Source: Toxotes chatareus (Eukaryota; Chordata; Actinopteri; Toxotidae). From it: 64,000 nucleotides of DNA. Positions 11,401 through 22,725 of this stretch are shown here, one piece after another. Positions within the stretch are counted from its first letter, which is position 1. The number at the start of each line of letters is the position of its first letter. Below the pieces are notes generated by a model. The model did no database searches. It was not told the origin of the DNA and saw only the letters and a list, made by a program, of their open reading frames with translations. Where the stretch lies: contig CM028895.1 of assembly GCA_016801885.1 (NCBI GenBank), positions 19,426,001 to 19,490,000 of the forward strand, read 5' to 3'. Made by a program: the position numbers and the translations under genes.

Positions 11401-14400
11401 TTCACTAGCTCCTCCTTTCCTTACAATCAGGCCCAGAGATATTTAAACGCCTCGTTAGCTTTGTAGCTTCACACTCTCACTCCTCATCGTGTGCCATGTT
11501 TGCAGCTCTCCCCATTCATACAGCAGAATCATTGAGGACAGGACCGCTCACTGTGGACACTGTCTTAGGTGGGGATGGACGGACGAAGCCTGGCGATGTT
11601 CCTGAAGCTTTGTAGCTTTGATGAAACAAAGCACAGCAACATCTAGTGATGTACAGAAATGATAGCAGCCATTAAGGAGAGTGCAGTCAGAGCATTACCT
11701 GTTCATCCACTGTCTATGTGTGTTATAAAAGCCTGAGGATGAATGTGATGTTAAAACAAGGGTGTTGTTTTGAATGTTCTGACCATGATCAGTTCTAAGT
11801 GCACACATGTACAATATCATGTAAACACGTTTCTTTGCTGGCTGACTGCTTCCCCAGCCTTTCACCTGGTACTGAGGATGCTGGTGAGCTAGTGGGTATG
11901 TAGAGGCCTGTGAGTCACCCAGTCCTGTTGTGGGTCCTCTGACTTTGCCAAATGTGAGTCTTTAAGATACCGAGACAAACACAACATTTATTAAAGATGC
12001 TTACTGTATTTTTTGTCTTAATAATAGATGACAAATGTTAGCTGTACCTCTGGACTTCTGCAGTGGCACCAGCCATTTGACAGCTGTTGTGAACCCAGAG
12101 ATGACTGCAACAGACAACATCTGACACTACAGAACCCCAGGTCCTTGAACCTTTCGTCTAGCAGTGTGGACAATGGCAGGGTAGCTGCAGGTTTTCCCAT
12201 ATGGCTTTGTGTTCCTGTGAGTTTTTCCTTTGCTGTGGTGTTTGATTTAAAATGCCCCAGTCTCTTTTTGTTTCCCAAAAGTGGACGTCATCAGGCTCTG
12301 CTGTTTGACCAAAGGACCTGTTAACCACTCGGCTGAGGACATTGGTAAAGCAGGTGATGTGACAGCTTTAGTATGTTTGCACATGATATCATTATATTTG
12401 CTGCACAATCTGTTACCAGGCTCCTCACTTTGCCTTCAAGTCTCCACTCTGCCATCAGAGTATCCTCAGCCTCAGCTCTGTGAGCTGCTGAGTGAGGGAA
12501 CTTCTTCACCCCCCCCAAAACAACAGTGGACATGCTTCGTCCCCTCTGTAATGAAGCTGCATATCAGTGTGTGATGTGGGCGTCCATGTTAGTGGATGTC
12601 CACGTATCAGCTTCATCAGACATGCTTTATCTCAGCCACAGCCTTCTCTTTAGTGCACTCACATTTTCTCTCCATCATAGCTCTTAAGGCCTTGGTACTA
12701 TTATCGTTATTAACGTACGCCAGCTCATCAGCGCACAGCAGACACTGAACTTTGCAACAGAAACAAATGTGTATTGACAGTAGTGAAGTATGTACTGTAG
12801 TGAATGATGAAGTGCTTCAGTGTTTGAATAAAGGACTGTGGAATAAAAAAAAAATGGCTAAAAAGATCCACTTCAGACCAACACAATTTTATTTCCCTAG
12901 CTGGGGGATAACAGGAGGAAATGTTCCCACACTCTTGATCTTCTGTGTCCACCTGTTCTCTCTCCCTCCACCACAACTGTCTTTGATTAAAACTTTCATC
13001 AACAAAGCCCCCGAACGGGCGCGAGAACTTTGGCTGCGTCTGGTAAAAAGGTTCCTCCAGTGCAAACTATTATGCTACGTTTTAAAATGATGTAATTTTA
13101 CTGAACAGTGACAACTGTGGATGTGGTGGAACATATTTTAATACCAGCATAAGCAGAGCAGTTAAAGCTGCTGGAGACCAAACCAGAGCTAAAAGGAGAA
13201 TAACTATTAGACTTGCATTCATTGAGTGGACAGAACCACAAGTAAATGCTAATGTTTGTTTAGATAGGCAACTAGTGTATTATACTGACTCTACACATAT
13301 GGTGATAACATGTTAATGTTGTGTTTACAGCATGGTCAGTTGCCCCCAGTTGGCCAGAAAGATCCATTAATGCATGTTTTAGTGCAGTGATTCAGTAAAG
13401 ACAGAAAGTTTGCTTACATGAGCCACTATAGGCTTTTTTTTATGTTTTTCCTCTCAGCAAAGACAGAAAAGAGTAAAACAATCTGGGTGTAGATCACATG
13501 AGATTAAAAACAATGTTGTGTACATGTAGAATGTAATATGTTGTATACACTGAGCTATTTGTTATAATTTCCCTTGAGAGATTTTTCTTCTGTCTGCAGA
13601 AAAGCTCAAAAAACAAAAGAAAAGAAAGAAAAATGAAATCCTTTGACCTGCACTGCGAACGCTGTTTAAAGACCGCAGGAATCCTGAGCTACTGGTAGTC
13701 AGACAGATCAATATCCCCACTAAATGTTAAACTCGAGCTTGTGACTTCCTCACGTTCTGAACATAAAGTCCTCCTTTAAAGTGGATCCTCGCTGACATGT
13801 GACTGCAGCATGTGCGCCGTGTGGAGGCAGACACACACACTGTCTGCATCCTGGCAAGAAGGAGAGGCTGGCGAGGAGGACGTGCGTGCGTGAGGTCATC
13901 ATACACACACGAGCACGTGCTCCACATCGCCATGGAAACAGGCATCTCCTCTCGGAAGCCGGATTCTTTTTCTTTTCTTTTCGCTTTCTGTTTTCCACCG
14001 AGGCCTCCGGGGGCTTTGGCAAGCGAGAGATGTCAAATGAGGAATTTCATTCTAAAATGAGAGATTCAGAAACAGAGCCTCCTACTCTCTGAATATGATT
14101 CATACCAACACAAAACACAGAGGCAAAATTAAAACCACGCTAATCCCTTCAGACTACAGAACATAGGCTCATGGGTAACGCACACCTCTGCATGCAGTGC
14201 CGGAAAAAGTATTATAATCCTCACTTCATCTGTAATTTAAAAAGAGAAACGCTCCATATGCTCTCAATAAAGTTCATACCCACTTCCTACACTTTCATAT
14301 TCAAAGGTTCTGCTGGGTGCGTATCACGTACACTGGCTGCAATCTTGATTACATGGGTAAACCTGAATGCTGCTTCATTTCCAGATAAAGTCAAGGACTC

Positions 14401-17400
14401 CACACTGCTGCACATGACTGTTTGACATTGATATTAAGTAATGAATTAAAAAAAAAAAAATCTTCATCACAGTTTCCAAGGTTGCAAAGATACTGAGTTC
14501 ACAGTGCTAGAAAACAGAAGAAACCAGAGAATTCTGACTGTTCTCACCCAAAAACTCAAAACCATCAATCAAAACTGGTTTTCTGTTGATTAACTAATCA
14601 ATGAATTGACTAATCACTGCAGTTCGACTAGCTGTGTTTATCCTTTAAGTATCCCGAGATGGAAAAGCATTGAAAAACACCACTCAGTTCATTACTTGAG
14701 TGATAATTTAAAGTGAAAACATGTCAGGAAACCATAAATGGATCCATATCAATGACATTTGACCCCAGTGAGAATCCAGCAGTATTGACAGCAGTCAGTC
14801 CTGGGCACACTCTCCAAATGAAATTATACAGGACAGTGTAAGTGGCTCGTACAGTCGATGTAATCCATGTTTATCCAGTCAATAATTGATGTTGTTTATA
14901 TAAAACCCTAAAAGCCCCTCATAAATTCATCTCTGTACACCATGTACTAATGATTATAGGGACACCGGGTGACTCTGGTTCTCCTGGCAGTGCATAGCAA
15001 CAGCATGGTGTATGAAAGCATTTCTAAAATCCTGTGTTAGCCTGAGCAGTCACAGTGCTTATATTGATTCAGGAGCTAATAGACCATTGTTCAAGCAGTG
15101 CAATCTTACATTTTCTTGACCTTTTTAGTTCTGCTCTTGCAAGATAATTTGAGTGCTGCGTGACCGTCACTACGGGCAACAAGACGATGCCTTGATCCTC
15201 TCTAAACTGAAAATGTATTCCGCTGCATCTACATTTCTTAGAGCAAGGACATAAACTCACACGGAGGATTTAAGATTCTCAAAAGACGTGTTCGAGGTTG
15301 CACGGAAATCCCAGCGCTCGTTCCCCGTCGTGGGTTTCTTAGAACACCAGTTTCACAACAACACGGCAGGTGTGAATGCAGAAATCTGCATCAGGAGACT
15401 GCAGAATATCTGGTGCTAAAGTGGTCAAACTGGCTGTGAAACGAGGGAAAGATATAAACATGGCTGTAAATTTCAGATTGTCGACGGCGCACGGTGCTGA
15501 GCCCACTCCAGTTAACCCACTCAGTTTACTTCCAGTGCCACCAATTTGAATTCACTATTGATTATGCCAGAAGGAAAGTGAACATATTTTGTATAAGTCT
15601 TCCTATTCTGGATGTAAAAAGATGTTGTTTTAGTGGGCCGACAGTACTGCCAGCATATTATTCTGTTTTCAGTGTTGAAGGAAATGTATGGGTCAGTCTC
15701 CAAAATGCAGCTCCTACATTTTATATAAGGTAACTCAGTCTGTTTTTTAAATCCTCTCTACCTGACAAACATTGGTGTCTTTCCAATGTCTGTACATTAA
15801 ATAAAAACATGTAGATTTAACACTAATATTTTATATGGCTGTTATCTTAGCCCTAAAGAATAGTCTAGGGGCAAAACTGACTATGGGACTGTTACCAATT
15901 TACTGTCTGTGCTGCAGCTGTGAATTTCCCACCTGCTGGTTTGAGTCATTTGTTCTCTGCTTTCTGGTTTTGGTGGATTTGTTCACCCCGGCAAACCAAT
16001 GAACGACGATCAGGGAACATGAAATCGAGGGATAATGAACGATACAGTAACAATGCTAAAGTGCTCCGCACAGTAATACAAGCACAAGTGCCTCTTTGAC
16101 TTATCTCCTTAGGTGAACATCACTTCATCCACCATCACCACGTCCTCCCGAGACATCTGCAAGTTCCTGTTGCTTAGTAATAGTCTTCAGTGCTATGATT
16201 AAAGTGAGCTTCAAAGCTCTGGGCATGCTCATTACTCACTGCTGGCTGCATAATGAATCCCAGGGAGGAGGCTGATTAAGAACACCATCTTTTATAATCA
16301 CAAGTCTGAAGCAAATCAAACTCAGCTCAGTCTCCGTGCTCACTGAAAGCATCTGTGCTTGAGCCATCTGCAGCAGCAGGTCACTGAAGGTGTAGCCAGT
16401 CTTGATATCTGCCCAGAAAAAAACAAGCAGCTGATCTTTCCTGGACGGGCGGTGTTCTCCATATGATGCTACGAGCTGCCAGCAGCCTCATTCGCTCTGC
16501 TTTCATGTCGTCCTCACGGATTAACTTCTCTTTGATGTGTCTTTCGGGCAGCTTTCAAATGCACACCTCAGATTAAACACTGACTTACCATCGTATTCAT
16601 TACACATGCTACATAACGTGGGCAGGTTGTGTAGTTGTGCTGGCCAGTGTCATTTTAGACTTTGGTAAATGTAAATTTGTGTTTTAAACAACAGACGAAG
16701 TGTTAAAATTGAATTTTGCGTCAGTATTAAAATGTGTATTTAAAGGTAAACAAACAACTTTACATAAACTGGTTCTAACACATTTGCAAAAACCACATCA
16801 GCCAAATCTAGAATCTGTTCAGAGACTCTAATAAGTCTGTGCCCATTAAATGTTATTTCAGATAGGAGGAGAAACAGTGGACCAATTAGAGCTTTGTAGG
16901 CAGGATTAGGAAGGGATGAATCATATTCCCAGCTCACTGCAGAGTAGTGCCGACAGGGCCAGATTTATTGGCCCCCGTGTTTTCAGTTGTTGTCTGACAC
17001 ACGCCCCCGACATGATATAAGGTAACATGAACATACTGTGTGATTAATGATGTGAAATTAAGTGGGCGGGAACGTGTATGACATTACCTGCATGCCTGTG
17101 CGTGTGCAGTATGACGAACATGTCAAACCAAATGCTGATCCTCATGGATCCCAGTGCAACACTGAACAGACATTAAGTAACGAGAACATTCTGAGCTACA
17201 CAACACTGAAGACAAATTAGACATCAAACTTGTTGCCATGACATGAAAAGTATACTTTAACATACTGCAACAGTGTTCTTTTATTCCATCAGTGTATAAA
17301 AGTTATCACATTTGCCTCATTTCTTGAACAGATTTGAGGAACTGTGTTGTTTGCTAATGAAGATTGCTTTTCTCATTTATTAAAATTAGACCGTGGTCTA

Positions 17401-17956
17401 ATTTCCACAAAGAGCTTCTGGGGGTGGTGTTTACTCAAGAGGCCTTTTGTGTAAATGTTTAAGGTTAACAGCGTGTTCCAGAGTCAGGCTCAGTGCTTCA
17501 ACAGTCACCAATGCAGACTGAGGAGCTCAGACTTAAACCCTTTGAAATGGATTGTAGCTCATGAGTCTGTGGGTTATGCTGATCCACACTGTGTCAGTTC
17601 TGCACCACATACAGAATCCCACTCACGAACTTGGGTCTTCTGGGGGTTGTTGCACACTTTGGCCAGCTGGTAATCCAGCCCAGAAAATATGAGATGAACA
17701 TTCAAACTGATAAAAAAAAAAAAAAAAAAAAAGTAATGCAAGACATTGTAAGCAGAGATGTGAGCTAACACATCCTGAATAAAAAAAAAAAACAAATCTG
17801 TGAGGCTGTAAATAGACTTGAGGCTGATGTGTCAATGTCAGGCAGCTAATACTGCTCCCTGACATTTCTATTATCAGCTGTAATGCACAACACGCTGTTG
17901 ATGTGACTGAGGAGTATGACTGGCAGGCCTGGTCAAAGTGAAAGCAGGCTCTGGAG

Positions 17957-17990
17957 GTGTGTGTGTGTGTGTGTGAGAGGGGGGGGGGGG
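17957..17990. repeat. (GT)n-(G)n microsatellite
   Basis: About nine GT units followed by GAGA and a run of 12 G. The G-run next to alternating GT could form non-B DNA. Confidence 0.9.
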
Positions 17991-18188
17991 TTGTCATATG
18001 GAGGAGGAACGCATAAACGCACAGCCTGTCGCCCTCGCCGAAGCGTTTGGCAGAGACGATGACAGGAAGTGGAGTCCCTGAGTGGAAAGAGGAGACACAG
18101 GTGACGCATTGGGAGGAGGATAATTAACGCAGAGCTTGCACGGAGGCACCGCATAAACACTGGGCTCCCAAACGTAAAAGCTTTACAT

Positions 18189-18391
18189 CAGAGGTGTCCA
18201 AACTGTTCCACAAAGGGCCGGTGTGGCTGCAGGTTTTGGTTCCAATCAAGCAGCAGCACACCAGACTTGACTCATTTAATCAACTGATCTCAGTCTTCAG
18301 ACAGTTGATTGGTCAAACTGTGTGCTCTTGACTGGTTGGAACAAAAACCTGCAACCACACGGCCCTTTGTGGAACAGTTTGGACACCACTG
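18189..18391. mobile_element. Palindromic hAT-like MITE with intact 8-bp TSD
   Basis: A 203-bp element flanked on both sides by CTTTACAT (18181-18188 and 18392-18399). The ends are CAGAGGTGTCCAAACTG and, inverted, CAGTGGTGTCCAAACTG. The inverted arms stay aligned for roughly 85 bp each, so nearly the whole element folds into a hairpin. An 8-bp TSD and CAG-type ends fit the hAT superfamily. It has no coding capacity. A second, truncated copy is at 30838-30980. Confidence 0.85.
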
Positions 18392-19496
18392 CTTTACATA
18401 CACAATGATGTTTTCACATGCACAGGGCTTTCCATATGTTACTACAGCGAAAACCAGAATGAATCAGAAATTAGATTTGCAGCTGCTGATTTCCATTAGA
18501 GCACTGAATCTCTTCAAGGTTTCTTTGGAAAAAAAAAAAAAAAAATATATGACTCCAACAGGAAATATTCTATAATGTTTAGGTACCAATGTATATTATA
18601 CTGAGATAATAATATACACGTAAACATATCCAGTGTTGAATGGAAGCACATGCAATAGATACAGGTTATAATAGAAGCTGCAAGTTAACAGTCTTTGTCC
18701 CGGCCTTGAGAAGCTGTTTGAGCTGTATTATTCACCTGAACAGTCCACACTGTGTTCTCTGTAAGCTCTGAAAAGAAGGTAGAAAAAAAGTCTCTTTAAC
18801 AGCATGAACTCTGGGTAAAAATCCTTCTATCACAGTAATGTTTACTTGTGCGTACACAGTGTGATGATATGGTATGTTTTCTTATTCCTAGAAACCAGCC
18901 ATTTTTCCAGGAGGCATTTTCATGTGCCTCAGTAGGAAAAGCACAGGTGTGAATTATCAGATGAATGATTGGCTGAATTCCATTTAGCTGCTGGCTAAGG
19001 TTCTGGTATCATCCATGCTGGCTTGGTACCACACTGTCACAGCTTATTGGGACTCACACAGATTATTTTAGCCTCCTTTAGTGGATCCTCCGATCATGGT
19101 CGTTTCATTAGAATTAACTGAATATTTCACCATTTTAAATGTCATGGCCTCAACAAGACAAAATGTCTGCTGTGAGGAAGGTTTATTATATGAAGATACT
19201 TTGATACTGCAGGTAAACATATGAGAATGTTTGGGTTGGACCAGTATAGTGAATTTAATACCTGAAGAGGTCAGCTGATGCAAATTTTATTGTTGGTCCA
19301 TTTTTCCATCATAGTCTATTTGACCTAACACAGTGGAGGTGAGTGGAACTTTTTTTATGACGCTCACAGAATTCGATATTTCAAAGATTGATCCAAAATA
19401 AAAAATCTAAACTTGGCTGATAAATCCACAGCAACAACACACACAAACAAAAAAGCCCACATCAGACAGGTTACCAAGGTAAGAAATGTCTATTTC

Positions 19497-19502
19497 TTTA
19501 TT
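19497..19502 (-). terminator. Candidate gpr63 polyadenylation signal
   Basis: TTTATT on the plus strand is AATAAA on the minus strand. If used, the gpr63 3' UTR would be about 2.0 kb. Other A/T-rich hexamers occur nearby, so this is a weak call. Confidence 0.3.
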
Positions 19503-21111
19503 ACATTCAACAGTACAGTACACCGAAATTGCACATTTTCACCAGATATAGCAGCATTCTGACCGGCAAATGGACTAATCAATAGGCACATCCAAAACAT
19601 TTAGATTGAAACACACATGTTCATATGTGTCATGGCCACTTTCTGACCACATTCAGATTTTTCATTTAAGCCGATAATTTACACGCCTCGTAAAAACAGC
19701 TTCTACACAGCTAAAAGGAACTGGCCCCCGTCCCCTACAGCTCACCGTTCCAGTGGCAAGAAAAGACGTGTGGTCAAGTCACACCCAGCAGCTCCTTCAC
19801 ACGACAATAAAGGAACAAATTCACCCGTGGTATGTGCCATTCAGTGCATTACAGCAGTTATAAAGTGTTTTAATTTACTTTATGATCTTCCTTCAATTGA
19901 CAGCTTCGCTAAAAAGGTTGCTCTTATTACCTAGAATGATGCTGTGCCTGTGGAAACAGAGCCATTGTTAGAGTGATAGCACAAGAGCAAGAGAGCAAGT
20001 TTATCCATGCTTGGATTCTTGGCATTAAACGTCATGTTGCTGCACTGCATTCTGGTCCGCTGAGTATAGGACTGGGCCAATTCCAATTTTAAATACAGTT
20101 TGTACTAAAAGAAATACGCTGGCTGAGCTAAGTATTCAAAAAACAGTCAAGCACTGTTAATAAGTAATAATCGCTCTTTGATCAGACAGTTCCTGATGTC
20201 AATAATCATTTTACCAATTTGAAACAGGAAAGACTCTTGTAATGGCTGCTTGTATTTAGACATTTCCAAGCAGGACTTAAGATTTGAAAAAATGATTCTG
20301 GTATTGATACCAAGACTCAGGTATTGTATTGGCGTTAGTATCAAAAAGCTTACCCAGCCCTATTACTGAAGATTAACTGTGGATTACTGATGCTGTTGGT
20401 GGAGGTGAGTGTCTCTGCATTTTGCCCTGTACAGTTGTTTATGTCTCCGAGTACTAAATCAAAGACAAATGTTCTTGCTTGACACAAAACAGTTGCCTTT
20501 GAGTGATATGTGGTGACCTGAACCGACTGAGGATCTTCACAGGACTCGAAGGCAACAGGACGTCCACTGTGTTGGATCCAGGAGATACGCAGCAGACCAA
20601 TCAGATAACTGAGTGATTCTACATGACTCTCTGCCTTTTGTAAAATATTATAGAAAATGTAGCATAATTCTGCAATTTCAGCACAGCCAGTGAGTGACTA
20701 AACCAAACCAGGCCACGATGAGAGAACTGTTGGTTTCACCGGGTCATCATCGCAGCTGATGATGGTGGTGGTGAAGCCTCTCTGATTGGAAGCAGAAACG
20801 TCTTCTACACAGCGAGTCCTGTTGCTTTTGACCTGTCAAATCTTCACACGCACTCTGATAGCCTCTGAACCTCAGACTGACATTAGCACTGCATTAAACA
20901 CTGTGGGGACTCCTACGCTGAATGAAATATTCTAACCTCGAACTTCACTTTCCATCCCAGAGCCTGAGCAGAGACAGGGGTCACAGTCTCTCTGCCATAT
21001 ACTACTACTAGTTACAGAAGACCAGATCATGGGTCATGTGTTTACACTTGAGCATGTTCCATTCACTGAAGATGTCTGTAGTTCCAGAAAAGGCTAGCTC
21101 CTGATTTAAAT

Positions 21112-21262
21112 TCAGTTACACACATTCACACCTGGAAGCTGCCCAGTACAACCACAGTCTGATCTCCACACCCAAATTTACCCTGCAGCTCCGGGGATTG
21201 AACCGACGACCTCCCGGTCACAAGCTCATCGTTATAAAAACCACTGTGCAGCGTTAGGGCAC
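21112..21262. repeat. Dispersed fish repeat fragment (SINE/LINE-tail like)
   Basis: Contains the run from TTACACACATTCACACC through CAGCTCCGGGGATTGAACC and CCTCCCGGTCACAAG, phrases that recur across teleost genomes. The GGGGATTGAACC part resembles a tRNA-type B box. It is short, without clear ends, and stops about 230 bp from the gpr63 stop codon. It probably lies in the gpr63 3' UTR. Confidence 0.45.
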
Positions 21263-21492
21263 CTGATGAGCCTTAGAACTCATGGATGTTTGACACAAAC
21301 TGCACTTTCTGGACTGTATTTCATCTTTAAGCTACAGCAACACACCCACATCCCAATGCAGTGCTACTTTCAGTCTGACCACCTGCTAAGAGAAGCATAT
21401 CACCAAACAGCAAACGGGCCCACAACGGCAGAGTGCATTATATAAAGATGTGTTTTTGTTTTAACAGTGTTTGAGGGGTGGAATTTTATCCT

Positions 21493-22725
21493 TTACACCA
21501 CCGAGCGATGCTCCCCGCAAACATACACCGCGCTCGGCTGTATGCGCCTCTTCGTGTTTCCCGGCAGCTGAGGAAGAAACTTGAAGTACTTGGGCATCAG
21601 GTCAAGGCAGGCGTCGCGGAATTTCTTGATCCGCCAGTAGTAGATGAGAGGGTTGAGGGCTGACTTGAGGTAGCACAACCACAGGACCCACGTGCTGATT
21701 TGAAAAAAGCTGTCTTTACGGTAGAACCCCTCGCTGAAGGTCGTCACCAGACTGTAGGCAGTGAAAGGTGCCCAGCACACTGTAAACACAGAGAAGAGGA
21801 TGAGGATGGTGGTGAAGGCACGGGTCTTGAAGCTCATGTCTATGTTCATTTGGAAGGGCCTCTGGAGGCTCAGCAGGCCCAGTTTGCTGGCCTGGCTCAG
21901 ACAGATGCTGTCTGGGTGGCTGTGGATGCGGATGGCGTTGTGGCGGATGGTGTTCAGGATCCCCATGAATGTGTACAGCATGACCATGAAAGGCATGAAG
22001 AAGAAGACTAGCATTAGGATCAACACGTAGGCATGATAGCCAGGCTCAATGCTGTACCCAAACACACACTGAGGGGCCCGAGGAGGGGTCTGTAAGGGAG
22101 GGGAACCAACAGCCAGAGGGAAAGAGAAAATGAAAGACAGCCCCCATGTGACCACTATGAGCACTTTAGCTCTCTGTGGACTCAGCTTATCTTGCTTCTG
22201 GACTATAATAAGAAAACGATCTATGCTTATTATAAGCAGTACGGCCACGCCTTCCATCACGAAGAACCAAAAGAGCATGGCTGACACTCGGCAGAAACGG
22301 TCTCCGAAAATCCAGTTGGTGGTCACGACAGTAACCAGAGCAAAGGGCATGTTCAGGATGGCCAGCATCATGTCTGCAAATGCCAGGCTTGCCAGGAGGA
22401 TGTTGATGGCCGAGCGCATGGCAGATCTCTGGTACACCATCAGGCACACGACCACGTTTCCCAACAGGGCCACCAGCAGGATGACAACCATGACGAAGCA
22501 AAAGAAGATCTGCAGAGGGAGGCTGACGCCCTGCAGAGTCTCCGGGGCCTCCGCTGTAGGCGTGACCGGCTCCGGGGGGGAATGGGAGCCGAGGGAAACG
22601 TTCGCCATGGAGATGATCTCCGTCGCCGGCCTCTCAGAAAGGTTCAGCAGCCCCGTAAAGAGGCAGCAGAGACTGGCGTTAATGTCCCTCGCCTCTGGAA
22701 GGGGAGCAGTAGTGGAGTGAACCAT
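21493..22725 (-). CDS. gpr63: Probable G-protein coupled receptor 63, intronless ORF
   Basis: Class A orphan GPCR of the GPR45/GPR63 (PSP24) pair, brain-enriched in mammals and reported to respond to sphingolipids. The 410-aa ORF (human 419) has seven hydrophobic segments: TM1 near LLGNVVVCLM, TM2 LASLAFADM, TM3 ending IDRFLIIV (a DRY variant), TM6 with FTVCWAPF, and TM7 with NPLIYYW. The C-terminus FLPQLPGNTKRRI through AVYVCGEHRSVV is nearly the mammalian GPR63 tail and separates it from GPR45. Extracellular N-glycosylation sites are N16, N28 and N42. The frame stays open to 22806, but that extension begins with TTG; the first ATG is at 22725 and gives MVHST, comparable with human MVFS. A splice acceptor (CTGCAG on the minus strand) near 22787 suggests an upstream non-coding exon. 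Confidence 0.95.
   Translation of the reverse strand: MVHSTTAPLPEARDINASLCCLFTGLLNLSERPATEIISMANVSLGSHSPPEPVTPTAEAPETLQGVSLPLQIFFCFVMVVILLVALLGNVVVCLMVYQRSAMRSAINILLASLAFADMMLAILNMPFALVTVVTTNWIFGDRFCRVSAMLFWFFVMEGVAVLLIISIDRFLIIVQKQDKLSPQRAKVLIVVTWGLSFIFSFPLAVGSPPLQTPPRAPQCVFGYSIEPGYHAYVLILMLVFFFMPFMVMLYTFMGILNTIRHNAIRIHSHPDSICLSQASKLGLLSLQRPFQMNIDMSFKTRAFTTILILFSVFTVCWAPFTAYSLVTTFSEGFYRKDSFFQISTWVLWLCYLKSALNPLIYYWRIKKFRDACLDLMPKYFKFLPQLPGNTKRRIQPSAVYVCGEHRSVV

Larger units (their letters stand above)
10166..21492. other. Long intergenic region between ufl1 and gpr63
   Basis: ufl1 (+) and gpr63 (-) converge here. I see no exon; in particular, nothing reads as LIM-domain coding sequence (paired CxxC/HxxC), although human FHL5 sits in this interval. 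Contents are an eroded DNA transposon (11005-11400), microsatellites, a palindromic MITE (18189-18391), a probable gpr63 3' UTR from about 19.5 kb and a dispersed-repeat fragment (21112-21262). The remainder is unannotatable single-copy-looking sequence that could include enhancers. Confidence 0.6.

Noticed and set aside
14171..14425. CMQCRKKYYNPHFIC phrase that recalls a LIM finger (possible fhl5)
   Set aside because: Cys/His spacing is not that of a LIM domain and no flanking splice sites or second finger were seen.
22130..22720. Plus-strand ORF of 196 codons
   Set aside because: Antisense shadow of gpr63; the minus strand carries the conserved receptor.
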